Source: Acidobacteriaceae bacterium
Lineage (GTDB): Bacteria; Acidobacteriota; Terriglobia; Bryobacterales; Bryobacteraceae
Direction: 5' to 3'
DNA: 64,000 nucleotides
NCBI GenBank assembly: GCA_020247055.1
Contig: JADCJL010000080.1
Span: forward strand, 1 to 64,000
This document shows positions 30,131 to 40,080 of the stretch, in pieces; positions within the stretch are counted from its first letter, which is position 1, and each line of letters begins with the position of its first letter. The notes under the pieces are model-generated. The model worked only from the letters and a program-made list of their open reading frames with translations. It did not search any database and was not told the DNA's origin. A program made the position numbers and the translations under genes.

Positions 30131-31249
30131 ATGCCCGTACCGCTTTCGCAGATGTGGACCGTCGCCAGCTACGTGCTCCGCCAGAAGCTCGCCGGCCGGA
30201 AACAGTACCCGCTCGTGCTCATGCTCGAACCGCTGTTCCGCTGCAATCTCGCCTGCGCCGGCTGCGGCAAGATCCAGTACCCGGCCCACGTGCTCAAAAA
30301 GAACATGGCCGTCGAAGACGCCCTCCGCGCCGTCGACGAGTGCGGCGCTCCCATGGTCTCCATCCCCGGCGGCGAACCGCTCATGCACCCGCAGATCGCC
30401 GAAATCGTCGCCGGCCTCATCGCCCGCAAGAAGTACATCTACCTCTGCACCAACGCCCTCCTGCTCAAAGAGAAACTCCCCCTGTTCACCCCGTCCAAAT
30501 ACCTCAGCTTCTCGGTGCATATGGATGGCGACAAAGAACATCACGATCTCTCCGTCTGCAAAGAGGGCGGCTACGAACTGGCCTACGAAGGCATCCGCGC
30601 CGCCCTCGCGCGCGGCTTCCGCGTCACCACCAACACCACCCTCTTTGACGGCGCCGACCCCAACGGCGTCCGCCAGTTCTTCGACGACATGATGGCCCTC
30701 GGCGTCGAAGGCATGATGCTCTCGCCCGGCTACTCCTACGACAAAGCCCCCGACCAGAAAAGCTTCCTCGGCCGCGCCCGCACCCGGCGCCTGTTCCGCG
30801 CGATTCTTTCAAATCGCAAGGCCAACTGGAAGTTCAACATGTCGCCCCTGTTTCTTGAGTTCCTCATGGGCAAGCAGGAGTACCACTGCACGCCCTGGGG
30901 CATGCCCACCTACAACCTGTTCGGCTGGCAGAAGCCCTGCTACCTGCTCCAGGACGGCTACGCCGACACCTTCGCCGAACTGATGGCCTCGGTGGAATGG
31001 GACAAATACGGCACCGCCAGCGGCAACCCCAAATGCGCCAACTGCATGGTCCACAGCGGCTACGAGGCCTCGGCCGTCGACTTCACCTTCGGCTCCCTGC
31101 GCGGCCTGTGGGAGAGCGCCCGGGCAATGTTCTTCGACCGCCATCCCGACGCCGAAGCCCTTGAAATTCTCAAGGAGCCCGCCCGCCCCCTTTTCACCCC
31201 CGACAAGCTAGTCCAGCTCGAAGGACACAAAACCGGAGTCAAACAGTGA
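30131..31249 (+). CDS. hpnH: Hopanoid biosynthesis radical SAM protein HpnH
   Basis: [19 protein letters not shown] (CxxxCxxC), [48 protein letters not shown]. Confidence 0.92.
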   Translation: MPVPLSQMWTVASYVLRQKLAGRKQYPLVLMLEPLFRCNLACAGCGKIQYPAHVLKKNMAVEDALRAVDECGAPMVSIPGGEPLMHPQIAEIVAGLIARKKYIYLCTNALLLKEKLPLFTPSKYLSFSVHMDGDKEHHDLSVCKEGGYELAYEGIRAALARGFRVTTNTTLFDGADPNGVRQFFDDMMALGVEGMMLSPGYSYDKAPDQKSFLGRARTRRLFRAILSNRKANWKFNMSPLFLEFLMGKQEYHCTPWGMPTYNLFGWQKPCYLLQDGYADTFAELMASVEWDKYGTASGNPKCANCMVHSGYEASAVDFTFGSLRGLWESARAMFFDRHPDAEALEILKEPARPLFTPDKLVQLEGHKTGVKQ

Positions 31250-31611
31250 GTCACGAAGAGTTACCAGGCGCGTCTTATCAAATGGCCAGCGAGGCCGAAG
31301 TCCTCGAAGCCCTCGAAAAGGCGTTTGACTACCGCGGCGACGTCACCATCACCCGCCGGGACGGCACCTCCATCGAAGGCTACATCTTTGATCGCTGGAC
31401 CGGCCCCACCCTCGCCGACAGCTACGTCCGCCTCTTCCCGAAAGACACCGACCAGAAGATCTCCGTCCCCTACTCCGATGTCGGCGCCCTCCACTTCACC
31501 GGCCGCGACACCGCCGCTGGCAAGAGCTGGGAGGCCTGGATGAAGAAGTACATCGAAAAGAAGATGGCCGGCGAAAAAAATATCGAACTGCTCCCCGAAG
31601 ACCTCGGCTAA
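31246..31611 (+). CDS. Conserved hypothetical protein coupled to hpnH
   Basis: GTG start overlapping hpnH stop (GTGA); beta-rich [22 protein letters not shown] segment. Confidence 0.75.
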   Translation: MSHEELPGASYQMASEAEVLEALEKAFDYRGDVTITRRDGTSIEGYIFDRWTGPTLADSYVRLFPKDTDQKISVPYSDVGALHFTGRDTAAGKSWEAWMKKYIEKKMAGEKNIELLPEDLG

Positions 31612-32084
31612 CCCTTCCCAAGGCCGACTTCGAGCAGCATCTGCCGCAAAGCCAGAATCCCCCCGGCCCCGTCCTGCCGGTGCTCCATCAGCCCGTCTTT
31701 GCCCAGAAGAATGTAAACCGGAAAACCCTTCGGCGCCACCAGGCGCACCAGATCGGTATCTTCGGTCAACACCACCTTCGGCGACCGCGGGCTCTTGGCC
31801 AGAAACTCGGTCACCTGCGCCCGCGTCTCGCCCACGTTGATCGCCAGCATCGTCAACTGTCCCGGGGCATACTCTTTGTGGATCGTTTCGAGCGCCGGTT
31901 GCTCCCGCCGGCAGTAGCCGCACCATGTTGTCCAGAACTGGATCAGCACCGGCTTGCCCTTCAACGAATTCGCGTCAAACCGCTCACCCGTCATCGTTTT
32001 GCCCGAAAAGGGAGGCACCCGCTGCCCCGCCCCGAACCCGTAGGCGGAGGCCGGCAGTGTCCAGAGAAAATTGCGACGATCCAT
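31608..32084 (-). CDS. TlpA-like thiol-disulfide oxidoreductase
   Basis: KPVLIQFWTTWCGYCRREQPAL (WCxxC). Confidence 0.88.
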   Translation of the reverse strand: MDRRNFLWTLPASAYGFGAGQRVPPFSGKTMTGERFDANSLKGKPVLIQFWTTWCGYCRREQPALETIHKEYAPGQLTMLAINVGETRAQVTEFLAKSPRSPKVVLTEDTDLVRLVAPKGFPVYILLGKDGLMEHRQDGAGGILALRQMLLEVGLGKG

Positions 32085-32121
32085 CCCCTCATCCTAATCG
32101 AATGGAGTAGCCTGAAACACG

Positions 32122-34251
32122 ATGCGCCGGATTCTGCTCTGCCTCGCCGCCACGGTCGCGCTCCCCGCCGCCGATTGGTCGCTCGAAAAACTCTACACCC
32201 GACCCTTCGTCTGGGGCACCTCGCCCGACCGTCTCACCTGGGCCGAAGACAAGCCGGTGCTTGTCTTTCTGTGGAATGAGGAGGGCCGCCGCCACCTCGA
32301 TCTCTACGCCTGGCACGCCCCCGCCAAACGCCGCCTCCGCCTCACCAATCTCGAATTCGCCCGCGACGAGTTCAACCCCCTGCCCGACGAAAACGACGAG
32401 CGGCTCAAGGCCAACCGCATGCCCGCGGCCGGCCTCGCCGACTTCGCCGTCTCCGCCGACGGCACCCGCGTCGCCTACGTCTGGCGCGGCGACCTCTACC
32501 TCGTTCCCACCGACGGCGCCCCGCCCACCCGCCTCACCCAAACACGCGCCGCCGAAACCGCCCCGGCCTTCTCTCCCGATGGCGAACGCCTGCTGTTCCG
32601 CCGCGCCGGCGAACTCTTTGTGCAAAACCTCCGCACCGGCTTCCTCGCCCAGCTCACCGAAGGCGCCACCGGCGCCGCGGCCTGGTCCCCCGATGGCGCC
32701 CGCATCGCCTACGTCAAGTCCACGCCCGGCGCCACCCGTACCCAGGTGCTCATGAACTACTCCGGCCAGTTCGCCCGCGCCCTCCCCTTCCCCCGCGGCG
32801 TCGCCGGCGACGAAGGCGCCGCCTCCACCCGCTACGTGGTCGCCAGCACCGGCGGCAAACCCGTGCAACTCGAAGACGCCTTCCCCGGCACCCGTGCCCG
32901 CGCCGGCCTCCCCATCTGGTCCCCCGACAGCCGCTCCCTGCTCCTGTCCACCGTCTCGGCCGACCACCACACCCGCCGCGTCCAGGTCCTCGACGCCAAA
33001 ACCGGCAAAGGCAAAACCATCTTCACCGACCACGACGACCGCTGGGTCAGCGCCGAGTTCGAAGCCTGGTCGCCCGACTCCCAATCACTCCTCCTCGCCA
33101 GCGACCGCGACGGCTTCCTCCATCTGTGGAAGGTCCCCGCCGCCGGCGGCGACCCGGTGCAGCTCACCAAAGGCCCGTGGGAGCTCGACACGGAAAACTT
33201 CAGCTACCCGCCCCAATGGCTCGACGGCCAGATCGTCTACTGCTCCACCGAAGCCGGCACCAGCCAGCGCCAGCTCTATCGCATCGCCCCCGACGGCACC
33301 GGCAAACGCCCGCTCACCACCCGCCCCGGCCTCAACGTCGGCGCCCTCAGCAAGGATGGCCGCTTCCTCGCCGTCCGCCACGCCAACCTCTCCGCGCCCT
33401 GGGACCTCTTCGTCAACGACGAACGCGTCACCACCTCCCCCCGCCCCGAGTTCTCCACCTACGACTGGCCCCGCACCGAGTTCGTCCAGTTCCCTTCCCG
33501 CGCCGACCGCGCCACCGTCCAGGCCAAGCTCCTCCTGCCGCCCGGCTACTCACCCGCCAAACAGTACCCCTGCGTCTTTTTTATCCACGGCGCCGGCATC
33601 GCCTCCTCCGTCTTGCAGCAGTGGGGCTCCTATCAGGAGCTGCGCTACGTCTTCAACGCCTACCTCGCCAACTCCGGCTACGTCGTCATGGATCTCGACT
33701 ACCGCGGCTCCTCCGGCTACGGCCGCAACTGGCACACCGGCGTCTACCTCCACATGGGAGGACCAGACCTCCAGGATGTCCTCGGCGCCGTCGACTACCT
33801 GCGCGCCCGGGGCGGCGTCGACCTGAACCGGCTCGGCATCTGGGGCGTCAGCTACGGCGGCTTCATGACTAACATGGCCCTGTTCCTCTCCCCCGGCACC
33901 TTCAAAGCCGGCAGCTCCTGGGCCGCCGTCAACGACTGGGAGAACTACAATCCCGGCTACACCGAGCAGCGGCTCTCGACGCCCGCCGCCCACCCCGAAG
34001 CCTACCGCCGCAGCTCCCCCATCACCTTCTCCGGCAACCTGCGCGACCACCTGCAAATCGTCCATGGCATGGTAGATTCAAACGTACTCTTTCAGGACGC
34101 CGTGCAGTTGACCGAAAAGCTGATCCGCGAACGCAAACCGTTTGACGAGATCTTCTACCCGCAGGAAGACCACGGCTTCGTCCGCGACGAAACCCTGATC
34201 GACGCCTTCGGACGCACCGCCCGCTTCCTCGACCGGCACCTCAAGCCATGA
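32122..34251 (+). CDS. S9 family prolyl oligopeptidase (DPP-IV-like)
   Basis: C-term hydrolase GIWGVSYGGFMTNMAL (GxSxGG), QIVHGMVDSNVLFQDAVQLTEKL, PQEDHGF. Confidence 0.92.
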   Translation: MRRILLCLAATVALPAADWSLEKLYTRPFVWGTSPDRLTWAEDKPVLVFLWNEEGRRHLDLYAWHAPAKRRLRLTNLEFARDEFNPLPDENDERLKANRMPAAGLADFAVSADGTRVAYVWRGDLYLVPTDGAPPTRLTQTRAAETAPAFSPDGERLLFRRAGELFVQNLRTGFLAQLTEGATGAAAWSPDGARIAYVKSTPGATRTQVLMNYSGQFARALPFPRGVAGDEGAASTRYVVASTGGKPVQLEDAFPGTRARAGLPIWSPDSRSLLLSTVSADHHTRRVQVLDAKTGKGKTIFTDHDDRWVSAEFEAWSPDSQSLLLASDRDGFLHLWKVPAAGGDPVQLTKGPWELDTENFSYPPQWLDGQIVYCSTEAGTSQRQLYRIAPDGTGKRPLTTRPGLNVGALSKDGRFLAVRHANLSAPWDLFVNDERVTTSPRPEFSTYDWPRTEFVQFPSRADRATVQAKLLLPPGYSPAKQYPCVFFIHGAGIASSVLQQWGSYQELRYVFNAYLANSGYVVMDLDYRGSSGYGRNWHTGVYLHMGGPDLQDVLGAVDYLRARGGVDLNRLGIWGVSYGGFMTNMALFLSPGTFKAGSSWAAVNDWENYNPGYTEQRLSTPAAHPEAYRRSSPITFSGNLRDHLQIVHGMVDSNVLFQDAVQLTEKLIRERKPFDEIFYPQEDHGFVRDETLIDAFGRTARFLDRHLKP

Positions 34252-34820
34252 TCCTCCCCCGCTTCTATCCCATCGTTGATTCGCTCGAAGCCGCCGACGC
34301 CGTCCTCCAGGCCGGCGCCCAAATCCTCCAATGGCGCCACAAAGGGCCCCTCACCCGCCAGGCGTTTGAAACCGCCTCCGCCATCGCGGATCTCTGCCGC
34401 GGCGTGCCCTTCGTCGTCAACGACCGCGCCGATGTCGCCGTCCTGCTCGGCGCCATGCTGCACCTCGGCCAGGACGACCTGCCCCCCGTCCTCGCCCGGC
34501 AGATGGTCTATATGATCGGCCTGTCCACCCACAACGCCGCCCAGATGCAGGCCGCCAACGACGAACCGGTCGTCTACCACGCCCTCGGCCCCATCTTTCC
34601 GACCGCCTCAAAAACGAACCCGGACCCCGTCGTCGGCCTCGCCGGCCTGCGCGCCATCGCCCCGCTGTCCAAGCGTCCCGTGGTCGCCATCGGCGGCATC
34701 ACCTTTGAAACCGCGGCCAGCGTCATCGAAGCAGGCGCCGACTCGGTAGCCGTCATCGGCGCCCTGCAACAGGGCGACATCACCCGGACAGCCCGCGCCT
34801 GGATCCAGCATCTGCGCTAG
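34248..34820 (+). CDS. thiE: Thiamine phosphate synthase-like protein
   Basis: VVNDRADVAVLLGAMLHLGQDDLP, ALGPIFPTASK, VAIGGIT. Confidence 0.82.
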   Translation: MILPRFYPIVDSLEAADAVLQAGAQILQWRHKGPLTRQAFETASAIADLCRGVPFVVNDRADVAVLLGAMLHLGQDDLPPVLARQMVYMIGLSTHNAAQMQAANDEPVVYHALGPIFPTASKTNPDPVVGLAGLRAIAPLSKRPVVAIGGITFETAASVIEAGADSVAVIGALQQGDITRTARAWIQHLR

Positions 34821-34856
34821 CCCGCCGACTCCTCCATACTGTAGGGTGATCCCTTC

Positions 34857-36188
34857 ATGAACACGCCAAAGCACAGCCTGGGACTCTTCGACGCCACCAC
34901 CATCGTCATGGGTTCCATGATCGGCTCCGGCGTCTTCATCGTGGCCGCCGATATCGGCCGCCAGGTCGGCTCGCCCGGCCTGATGCTGATGGCCTGGGTC
35001 GCCACCGCGCTGCTGACGCTCATCGCCGCCCTCAGCTACGGCGAACTCGCCGCCATGATGCCCAAAGCCGGCGGCCAGTACATCTATCTGCGCGAAGCCT
35101 TCGGCCCGCTCGCCGGCTTCCTCTACGGATGGACGTTCTTCACCGTCATCCAGACCGGCACCATCGCCGCCGTGGCCGTCGCCTTCGCCAAGTTCCTCGG
35201 CGTCTTCGCCCCCGAACTCAGCCAGAAGGGCGTGGCCATCGCGCTCATTATCTTTCTCACCTGGCTCAACACGCGCGGCCTCCGCACGGGCGCGCTCGTC
35301 CAAAACATCTTCACCGTCGCCAAGACCGGCGCGCTGCTCGGCCTGATCGGCGCCGCCTTCCTGGTGGGTCGCAACGAAGCGGCCATCGCCCGCAACTTTG
35401 GCGAAAACTTCTGGGCCGGCGGCGTGGACGGCCTAACCGCCCTCCGCGTGCTCGGCGTCGCCCTGGTCGGGTCTCTGTTCTCGTCCGACTCCTGGAACAA
35501 CGTCACCTTCACGGCCGGCGAAACCCGCAACCCGCAGCGCAACGTCCCGCTCTCGCTGCTGCTCGGCGTCGGCCTCGTCTCCATTCTCTACCTGCTCGCC
35601 AACTACGCCTACCTGCTCGTGCTGCCCTTCGACCAGATTCAAAACGCCGCCCAGGACCGCGTCGGCACCGCCGCCGCCAGCGCCATCCTCGGGCCCGTGG
35701 CCGTGCAGGTGATGGCCGCCGCCATCATGGTCTCCACCTTCGGCTGCGCCAACGGCCTCACCCTCGCAGGCGCCCGCGTTTACTACGCCATGGCGCTCGA
35801 TAATCTCTTCTTCCGCCAGGCGGCCCAACTCGACCCGCGGACGCAAGCCCCCACGACCTCGCTCTGGATCCAGTGCCTCTGGGCCTGCGGCCTCACGCTC
35901 ACCGGCAGCTATGGCGACCTGCTCGACTATGTTATATTCGCAGTTTTGCTTTTCTACATCCTGACGATTGTGGGCATCTTCGTACTGCGCCGGACGCGCC
36001 CCGAAGCGCCCCGGCCCTACAAGGCGTTCGGATATCCGCTGCTGCCGGGCTTGTACCTCCTCCTGGCCGGTGGCATTGAGCTGTTGCTGTTGCTGTACAA
36101 ACCAAGCTTTACTTGGCCCGGGCTGATCCTTGTACTCCTCGGCATCCCGGTATATTTCTGGTGGACGAAAGGGAAGGTCAACGCATGA
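34857..36188 (+). CDS. APC family amino acid permease
   Basis: 12-TM layout; IVMGSMIGSGVFIVAADIGRQVGSPG. Confidence 0.9.
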   Translation: MNTPKHSLGLFDATTIVMGSMIGSGVFIVAADIGRQVGSPGLMLMAWVATALLTLIAALSYGELAAMMPKAGGQYIYLREAFGPLAGFLYGWTFFTVIQTGTIAAVAVAFAKFLGVFAPELSQKGVAIALIIFLTWLNTRGLRTGALVQNIFTVAKTGALLGLIGAAFLVGRNEAAIARNFGENFWAGGVDGLTALRVLGVALVGSLFSSDSWNNVTFTAGETRNPQRNVPLSLLLGVGLVSILYLLANYAYLLVLPFDQIQNAAQDRVGTAAASAILGPVAVQVMAAAIMVSTFGCANGLTLAGARVYYAMALDNLFFRQAAQLDPRTQAPTTSLWIQCLWACGLTLTGSYGDLLDYVIFAVLLFYILTIVGIFVLRRTRPEAPRPYKAFGYPLLPGLYLLLAGGIELLLLLYKPSFTWPGLILVLLGIPVYFWWTKGKVNA

Positions 36189-37639
36189 GTCTTTTTGCAA
36201 CCAAGCCGCTTACGCGCATCCTTGAAGAGTCAGAGGGCGGAGAGCATCAGCTCAAGCGCACCCTGTCGGCGGCCCAACTGGTCGCCCTCGGCATCGGCGC
36301 CATCATCGGGGCCGGTATCTTCAGCTTGACCGGCGTCGCCGCCGCCGAACACGCCGGCCCCGCCATTACGCTGGCCTTCATCGCCGCGGCCATCGGCTGC
36401 GCTTTCGCCGGGCTCTGCTACAGCGAGTTCGCCACCATGATCCCCATCGCCGGCTCGGCCTACACCTACGCCTACGCCACCATGGGCGAACTCCTGGCCT
36501 GGATCATCGGCTGGGACCTCGTCCTTGAGTACGCCGTGGGCGCCGCCACCGTCGCCGTGAGCTGGAGCGGCACGCTGGTTTCACTACTCGAAAACTTCGG
36601 AATCCATCTCCCCCCGGCCCTGATCACCTCGCCCTTTGAACCCCTCAAACTCGCCGACGGCAGCACCGTCACCGGCCTCATCAACCTGCCGGCCGTGCTC
36701 ATAGTCTGCGCCATCTCGCTGCTGCTCATGCGCGGCATTCAGGAATCGGCCCGCGCCAACGGCATCATCGTGATCCTGAAGGTCGCCGTGATCATCGTCT
36801 TCATCGCCATCGGCTGGTCGTTTGTCGACTCCTCCAACCACAGCAACTACATCCCGCTCAACGAAGGCGGCAGCCGCTACGGCTGGTCCGGCATTCTCCG
36901 CGCGGCCGGGGTGATCTTTTTCGCCTACATCGGCTTCGACGCCGTCTCCACCGCCGCGCAGGAGGCCAAGAACCCGAAGCGCGATATGCCCATCGGCATC
37001 ATCGGCTCTCTGCTCGTCTGCACCGTTCTGTTCATCCTCTACGCCCACGTGCTCACCGGCATTGTGAACTACAAAGAGCTCAACGTGCCGAGCCCCATCA
37101 CGCTCGCGCTGAACAAGATGCCCTACACCTGGCTCGCGGTGCTGATGAAGATCGCCGTGCTGGCCGGTTTGACCTCCGTCATCCTCGTCATGCTGCTCGG
37201 CCAGAGCCGCGTGTTCTTCTCGATGTCGCGCGACGGTCTGCTGCCGAAGCTGTTCAGCGACGTCCATCCGAAGTTCCAAACCCCGTGGCGGAGCAATCTG
37301 CTTTTCATGGTTTTCGTGAGCTGCTTCAGCGCCTTCGCCCCCATCTCGGTGGTCGGCGAAATGACCTCCATCGGCACCCTGTTCGCCTTCGTGCTCGTCT
37401 GCGGCGGCATTCTGGTGATGCGGAAGACCCACCCCGATCTGCCGCGCCCGTTCAAAACGCCGCTCGTCCCGGTTGTCCCGGTGCTGGGCGTACTCGTCAA
37501 CCTCGGACTCATGGCCGGGCTGGGCTGGTCGAACTGGCTCCGCCTGTTCGCCTGGATGGGCCTAGGACTGGCTATTTACTTCGGCTACAGCCGGCACCAC
37601 AGCCGGTTGCGCCGCGTCACCGCTGACGGCAGTCGCTAG
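36185..37639 (+). CDS. APC family (cationic) amino acid permease
   Basis: LVALGIGAIIGAGIFSLTGVAAAEHAGPA; ATGA overlap with preceding permease. Confidence 0.92.
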   Translation: MSLFATKPLTRILEESEGGEHQLKRTLSAAQLVALGIGAIIGAGIFSLTGVAAAEHAGPAITLAFIAAAIGCAFAGLCYSEFATMIPIAGSAYTYAYATMGELLAWIIGWDLVLEYAVGAATVAVSWSGTLVSLLENFGIHLPPALITSPFEPLKLADGSTVTGLINLPAVLIVCAISLLLMRGIQESARANGIIVILKVAVIIVFIAIGWSFVDSSNHSNYIPLNEGGSRYGWSGILRAAGVIFFAYIGFDAVSTAAQEAKNPKRDMPIGIIGSLLVCTVLFILYAHVLTGIVNYKELNVPSPITLALNKMPYTWLAVLMKIAVLAGLTSVILVMLLGQSRVFFSMSRDGLLPKLFSDVHPKFQTPWRSNLLFMVFVSCFSAFAPISVVGEMTSIGTLFAFVLVCGGILVMRKTHPDLPRPFKTPLVPVVPVLGVLVNLGLMAGLGWSNWLRLFAWMGLGLAIYFGYSRHHSRLRRVTADGSR

Positions 37640-38413
37640 ATTGGCCAAATCATCCGCCTGGAGATAAGGCTTCACCAGAACCTCGGTGGCGTAGTTGGCC
37701 GCCCAACTGATCGAATCATCCTTCGACCGGCGCCGCATCGCCAGAATCGTGTGGCTCATCTTGTGCCCCCGCCGGGCCAGGATGGCGTGTCCCATCGTCG
37801 AAACACGGTAGGACGGGTCCTGCGCCGCCTTCTCGACAAAGTGCATGAACGGCTCAAGGTCCTTCCGCCGGCCGATGCCTTCGATCAGGTTGGCCCGGAC
37901 GCGATCATCCGGACTCTGCGACAACGCCTCAATCCGCTCCATGTTGAACAGGTGCCGGCCTAACAGCTTCGCCGCTTTCGACTCGATGCGCGGATCCGGA
38001 TGCCGGGAGAACTTCAGCAGGGTGACGGCGATCCGCCCGGGATCCTGAGCGTCCTCCACGAGATTCAGACACCGCTGAATCTCGTGGTAGGGCACCTCGT
38101 TCGGCCAGGCCCGGCCCGCCTGCAGACGCTGCAACAGCTTCATGTCGAACAGCGAGTCCCGCGTCATCGCAACGGCCATCAACTCCCGCGCCTGCCCCTC
38201 GGAAAGCGCACCCGGTTCGAGCAGCGCGCGGGCTACCAGGTGCGATTCCATCAGAAAGTCAGCCTTGTGCCCCTCTTCCCCCTGCAACGTCCCCATCAGA
38301 TACTCAAACAGATCTGGCGGAGCGGCCAAGCTGATCCAGAACTCCATCTGGCGGCCGACACTAGGAAGACAACCAGACAGAACGGATTTCCACGTTTCGG
38401 CGTTTGATGGCAT
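37562..38413 (-). CDS. HEAT-repeat-like hypothetical protein
   Basis: FSRHPDPRIESKAAKLLGR...LSQSPDDRVRANLIEGI helical repeats. Confidence 0.7.
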   Translation of the reverse strand: MPSNAETWKSVLSGCLPSVGRQMEFWISLAAPPDLFEYLMGTLQGEEGHKADFLMESHLVARALLEPGALSEGQARELMAVAMTRDSLFDMKLLQRLQAGRAWPNEVPYHEIQRCLNLVEDAQDPGRIAVTLLKFSRHPDPRIESKAAKLLGRHLFNMERIEALSQSPDDRVRANLIEGIGRRKDLEPFMHFVEKAAQDPSYRVSTMGHAILARRGHKMSHTILAMRRRSKDDSISWAANYATEVLVKPYLQADDLANLATAVSGDAAQPAVVPAVAEVNSQS

Positions 38414-38478
38414 GGCGTTACAGTCTTATCGAGCAAAACCGGATTTCTGTGAGGCCTTCCTGAGCTATACTCGCCAGT

Positions 38479-38943
38479 ATGAAACCCCTGCTGGCCCTGT
38501 TCACTCTCGCTTTCGCTGCCGCCGCCGCGCCGGATTTCAGCGGAACCTGGAAAGTCAATGTTGCCAAAAGCAACTTCGGCCCCATGCCGAGCCCCGAGAA
38601 GTACACCCGGGTGATCGATCACAAGGAGCCCTCGGTCAAAATTGAAGAGACGCAGGCCTCCGACCGGGGCGAGTGGAGCGGTATCCTCAACCTCAAGACC
38701 GACGGTACCGAGACGACCAGCGAAATCCGCGGCAACGCGCTGAAGTCCGTCTCGCAATGGGACGGCGAGGTCCTCAGCACGAAAAGTAAACTCGATTTCA
38801 ACGGAACCCCCATTGAACTGATCGACCGCCTCGCTTTGTCTGCGGATAAACAAACCTTAACGTTGCAGCGCAAGATCGATACCCCCAACGGTGTTCTCGA
38901 GCAGTCGGTCGTCTTCGAACGGCAAAACAGTACAGCAAAATAG
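38479..38943 (+). CDS. Secreted hypothetical protein, lipocalin-like
   Basis: Signal peptide followed by PDFSGTWKVNVAKSNFGPMPSPEKYTRVIDHKEPS. Confidence 0.75.
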   Translation: MKPLLALFTLAFAAAAAPDFSGTWKVNVAKSNFGPMPSPEKYTRVIDHKEPSVKIEETQASDRGEWSGILNLKTDGTETTSEIRGNALKSVSQWDGEVLSTKSKLDFNGTPIELIDRLALSADKQTLTLQRKIDTPNGVLEQSVVFERQNSTAK

Positions 38944-39033
38944 CTACGATAGTGGAATTTCGCTTGCCCGATTAGATTTCCTTCATTATGGTTAACAATA
39001 GGGGCTTCGGTTCGTCGAAACCTCCTTAACGTA

Positions 39034-39324
39034 ATGAAAAAACTGTTCGTCGGCAATATTTCGTTTCAAGCGAGCGAAACCGATCTGCAAACCTGGTTCT
39101 TGGAACACGGTTTTCCCCCTGTCGCTGTTGCCATAGTCCGTCATCGCTTGACTGGTGATTCGCGCGGGTTCGGTTTCGCCGAATTCTCGACCGAACCCAT
39201 CGCCCGGCAGGTCCTCGAAGCGTTAAACGGGGCCGAATACCAGGGCCGTCGCTTGATGCTGAGTGCCGCCCGCAGCGATGCGCCAACCGTTCAGGACAAG
39301 AGCGTCTCTGCGGAAGGAGCATAG
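39034..39324 (+). CDS. RRM-domain RNA-binding protein
   Basis: RNP2-like KLFVGNISF and RNP1-like SRGFGFAEF. Confidence 0.9.
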   Translation: MKKLFVGNISFQASETDLQTWFLEHGFPPVAVAIVRHRLTGDSRGFGFAEFSTEPIARQVLEALNGAEYQGRRLMLSAARSDAPTVQDKSVSAEGA

Positions 39325-39351
39325 GCCACAGCCCCTTCCCTCCGTGCCAGA

Positions 39352-40080
39352 ATGGAGAGTGGAATGTGGGGTTACTGGCAATTGTCGCTTCGGCTGATTC
39401 TGCTGGGCGTACTCCTTCCTCTGTCGCTGGGCACGACGGTTGCCTTGACCGGGTACTTCATGACCCGGAACGCCGCGGATCTCGCCGAGCATAGCGATGT
39501 GCTCCGGGCCCGCATTCTCGATACCGAACCCCGGGGGGACCGCTACTGGGTCGCGTTTGAGTACCTCGACGAGACCGCGACGCTCCATCGGGGGGAAGCG
39601 CTACTGGAGGGCCCCGGCGCGGTGGCCGCCCGGACGGCCGGTTTTCTCGAAATCCGCTACGATCGGCGCCGCCCGGATTTTTACTACCTGGCCACGAGTG
39701 AGCGCCAGGACATCGAGCGCTCCCTCCGGACCGGGACACTCGCCCTGGGCTGCCTCATGATTCTGGGCAGTCTCTTCGTCCTGCTACGCCGCGCCCTGCA
39801 CATTCTGGGTATCGTGCGGCTGCTCCGCCACGGCAACGCCGTGGCCACCAGCGTGCGCACCCACGCCGACGCGCGACAACCCGCCGGTCAGGCGCAGTTC
39901 ACCTACGCCTACCAGGGAAGTAACGGACGCTGGTACGAAGGAATCTCTCCCGTCCTGCCGGCCCAGTATCTCCATCGCTTTCCGGTCGCCAAGCCGATCC
40001 TGGTCGTCTACGACCGGGAGCAGCCCTGGCGTAGCGAAGTCGACCTGTTTGAAATCCGGAACCAACAGGAGTCGGTCTAG
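39352..40080 (+). CDS. DUF3592-like membrane protein
   Basis: Two TM segments flanking VAFEYLDETATLHRG; AQFTYAYQGSNGRWYEGISPV. Confidence 0.6.
   Translation: MESGMWGYWQLSLRLILLGVLLPLSLGTTVALTGYFMTRNAADLAEHSDVLRARILDTEPRGDRYWVAFEYLDETATLHRGEALLEGPGAVAARTAGFLEIRYDRRRPDFYYLATSERQDIERSLRTGTLALGCLMILGSLFVLLRRALHILGIVRLLRHGNAVATSVRTHADARQPAGQAQFTYAYQGSNGRWYEGISPVLPAQYLHRFPVAKPILVVYDREQPWRSEVDLFEIRNQQESV

Noticed and set aside
32089-33084. 331-aa minus-strand Gly/Val-rich ORF opposite the S9 peptidase
   Set aside because: Composition-driven shadow ORF with no domain signature
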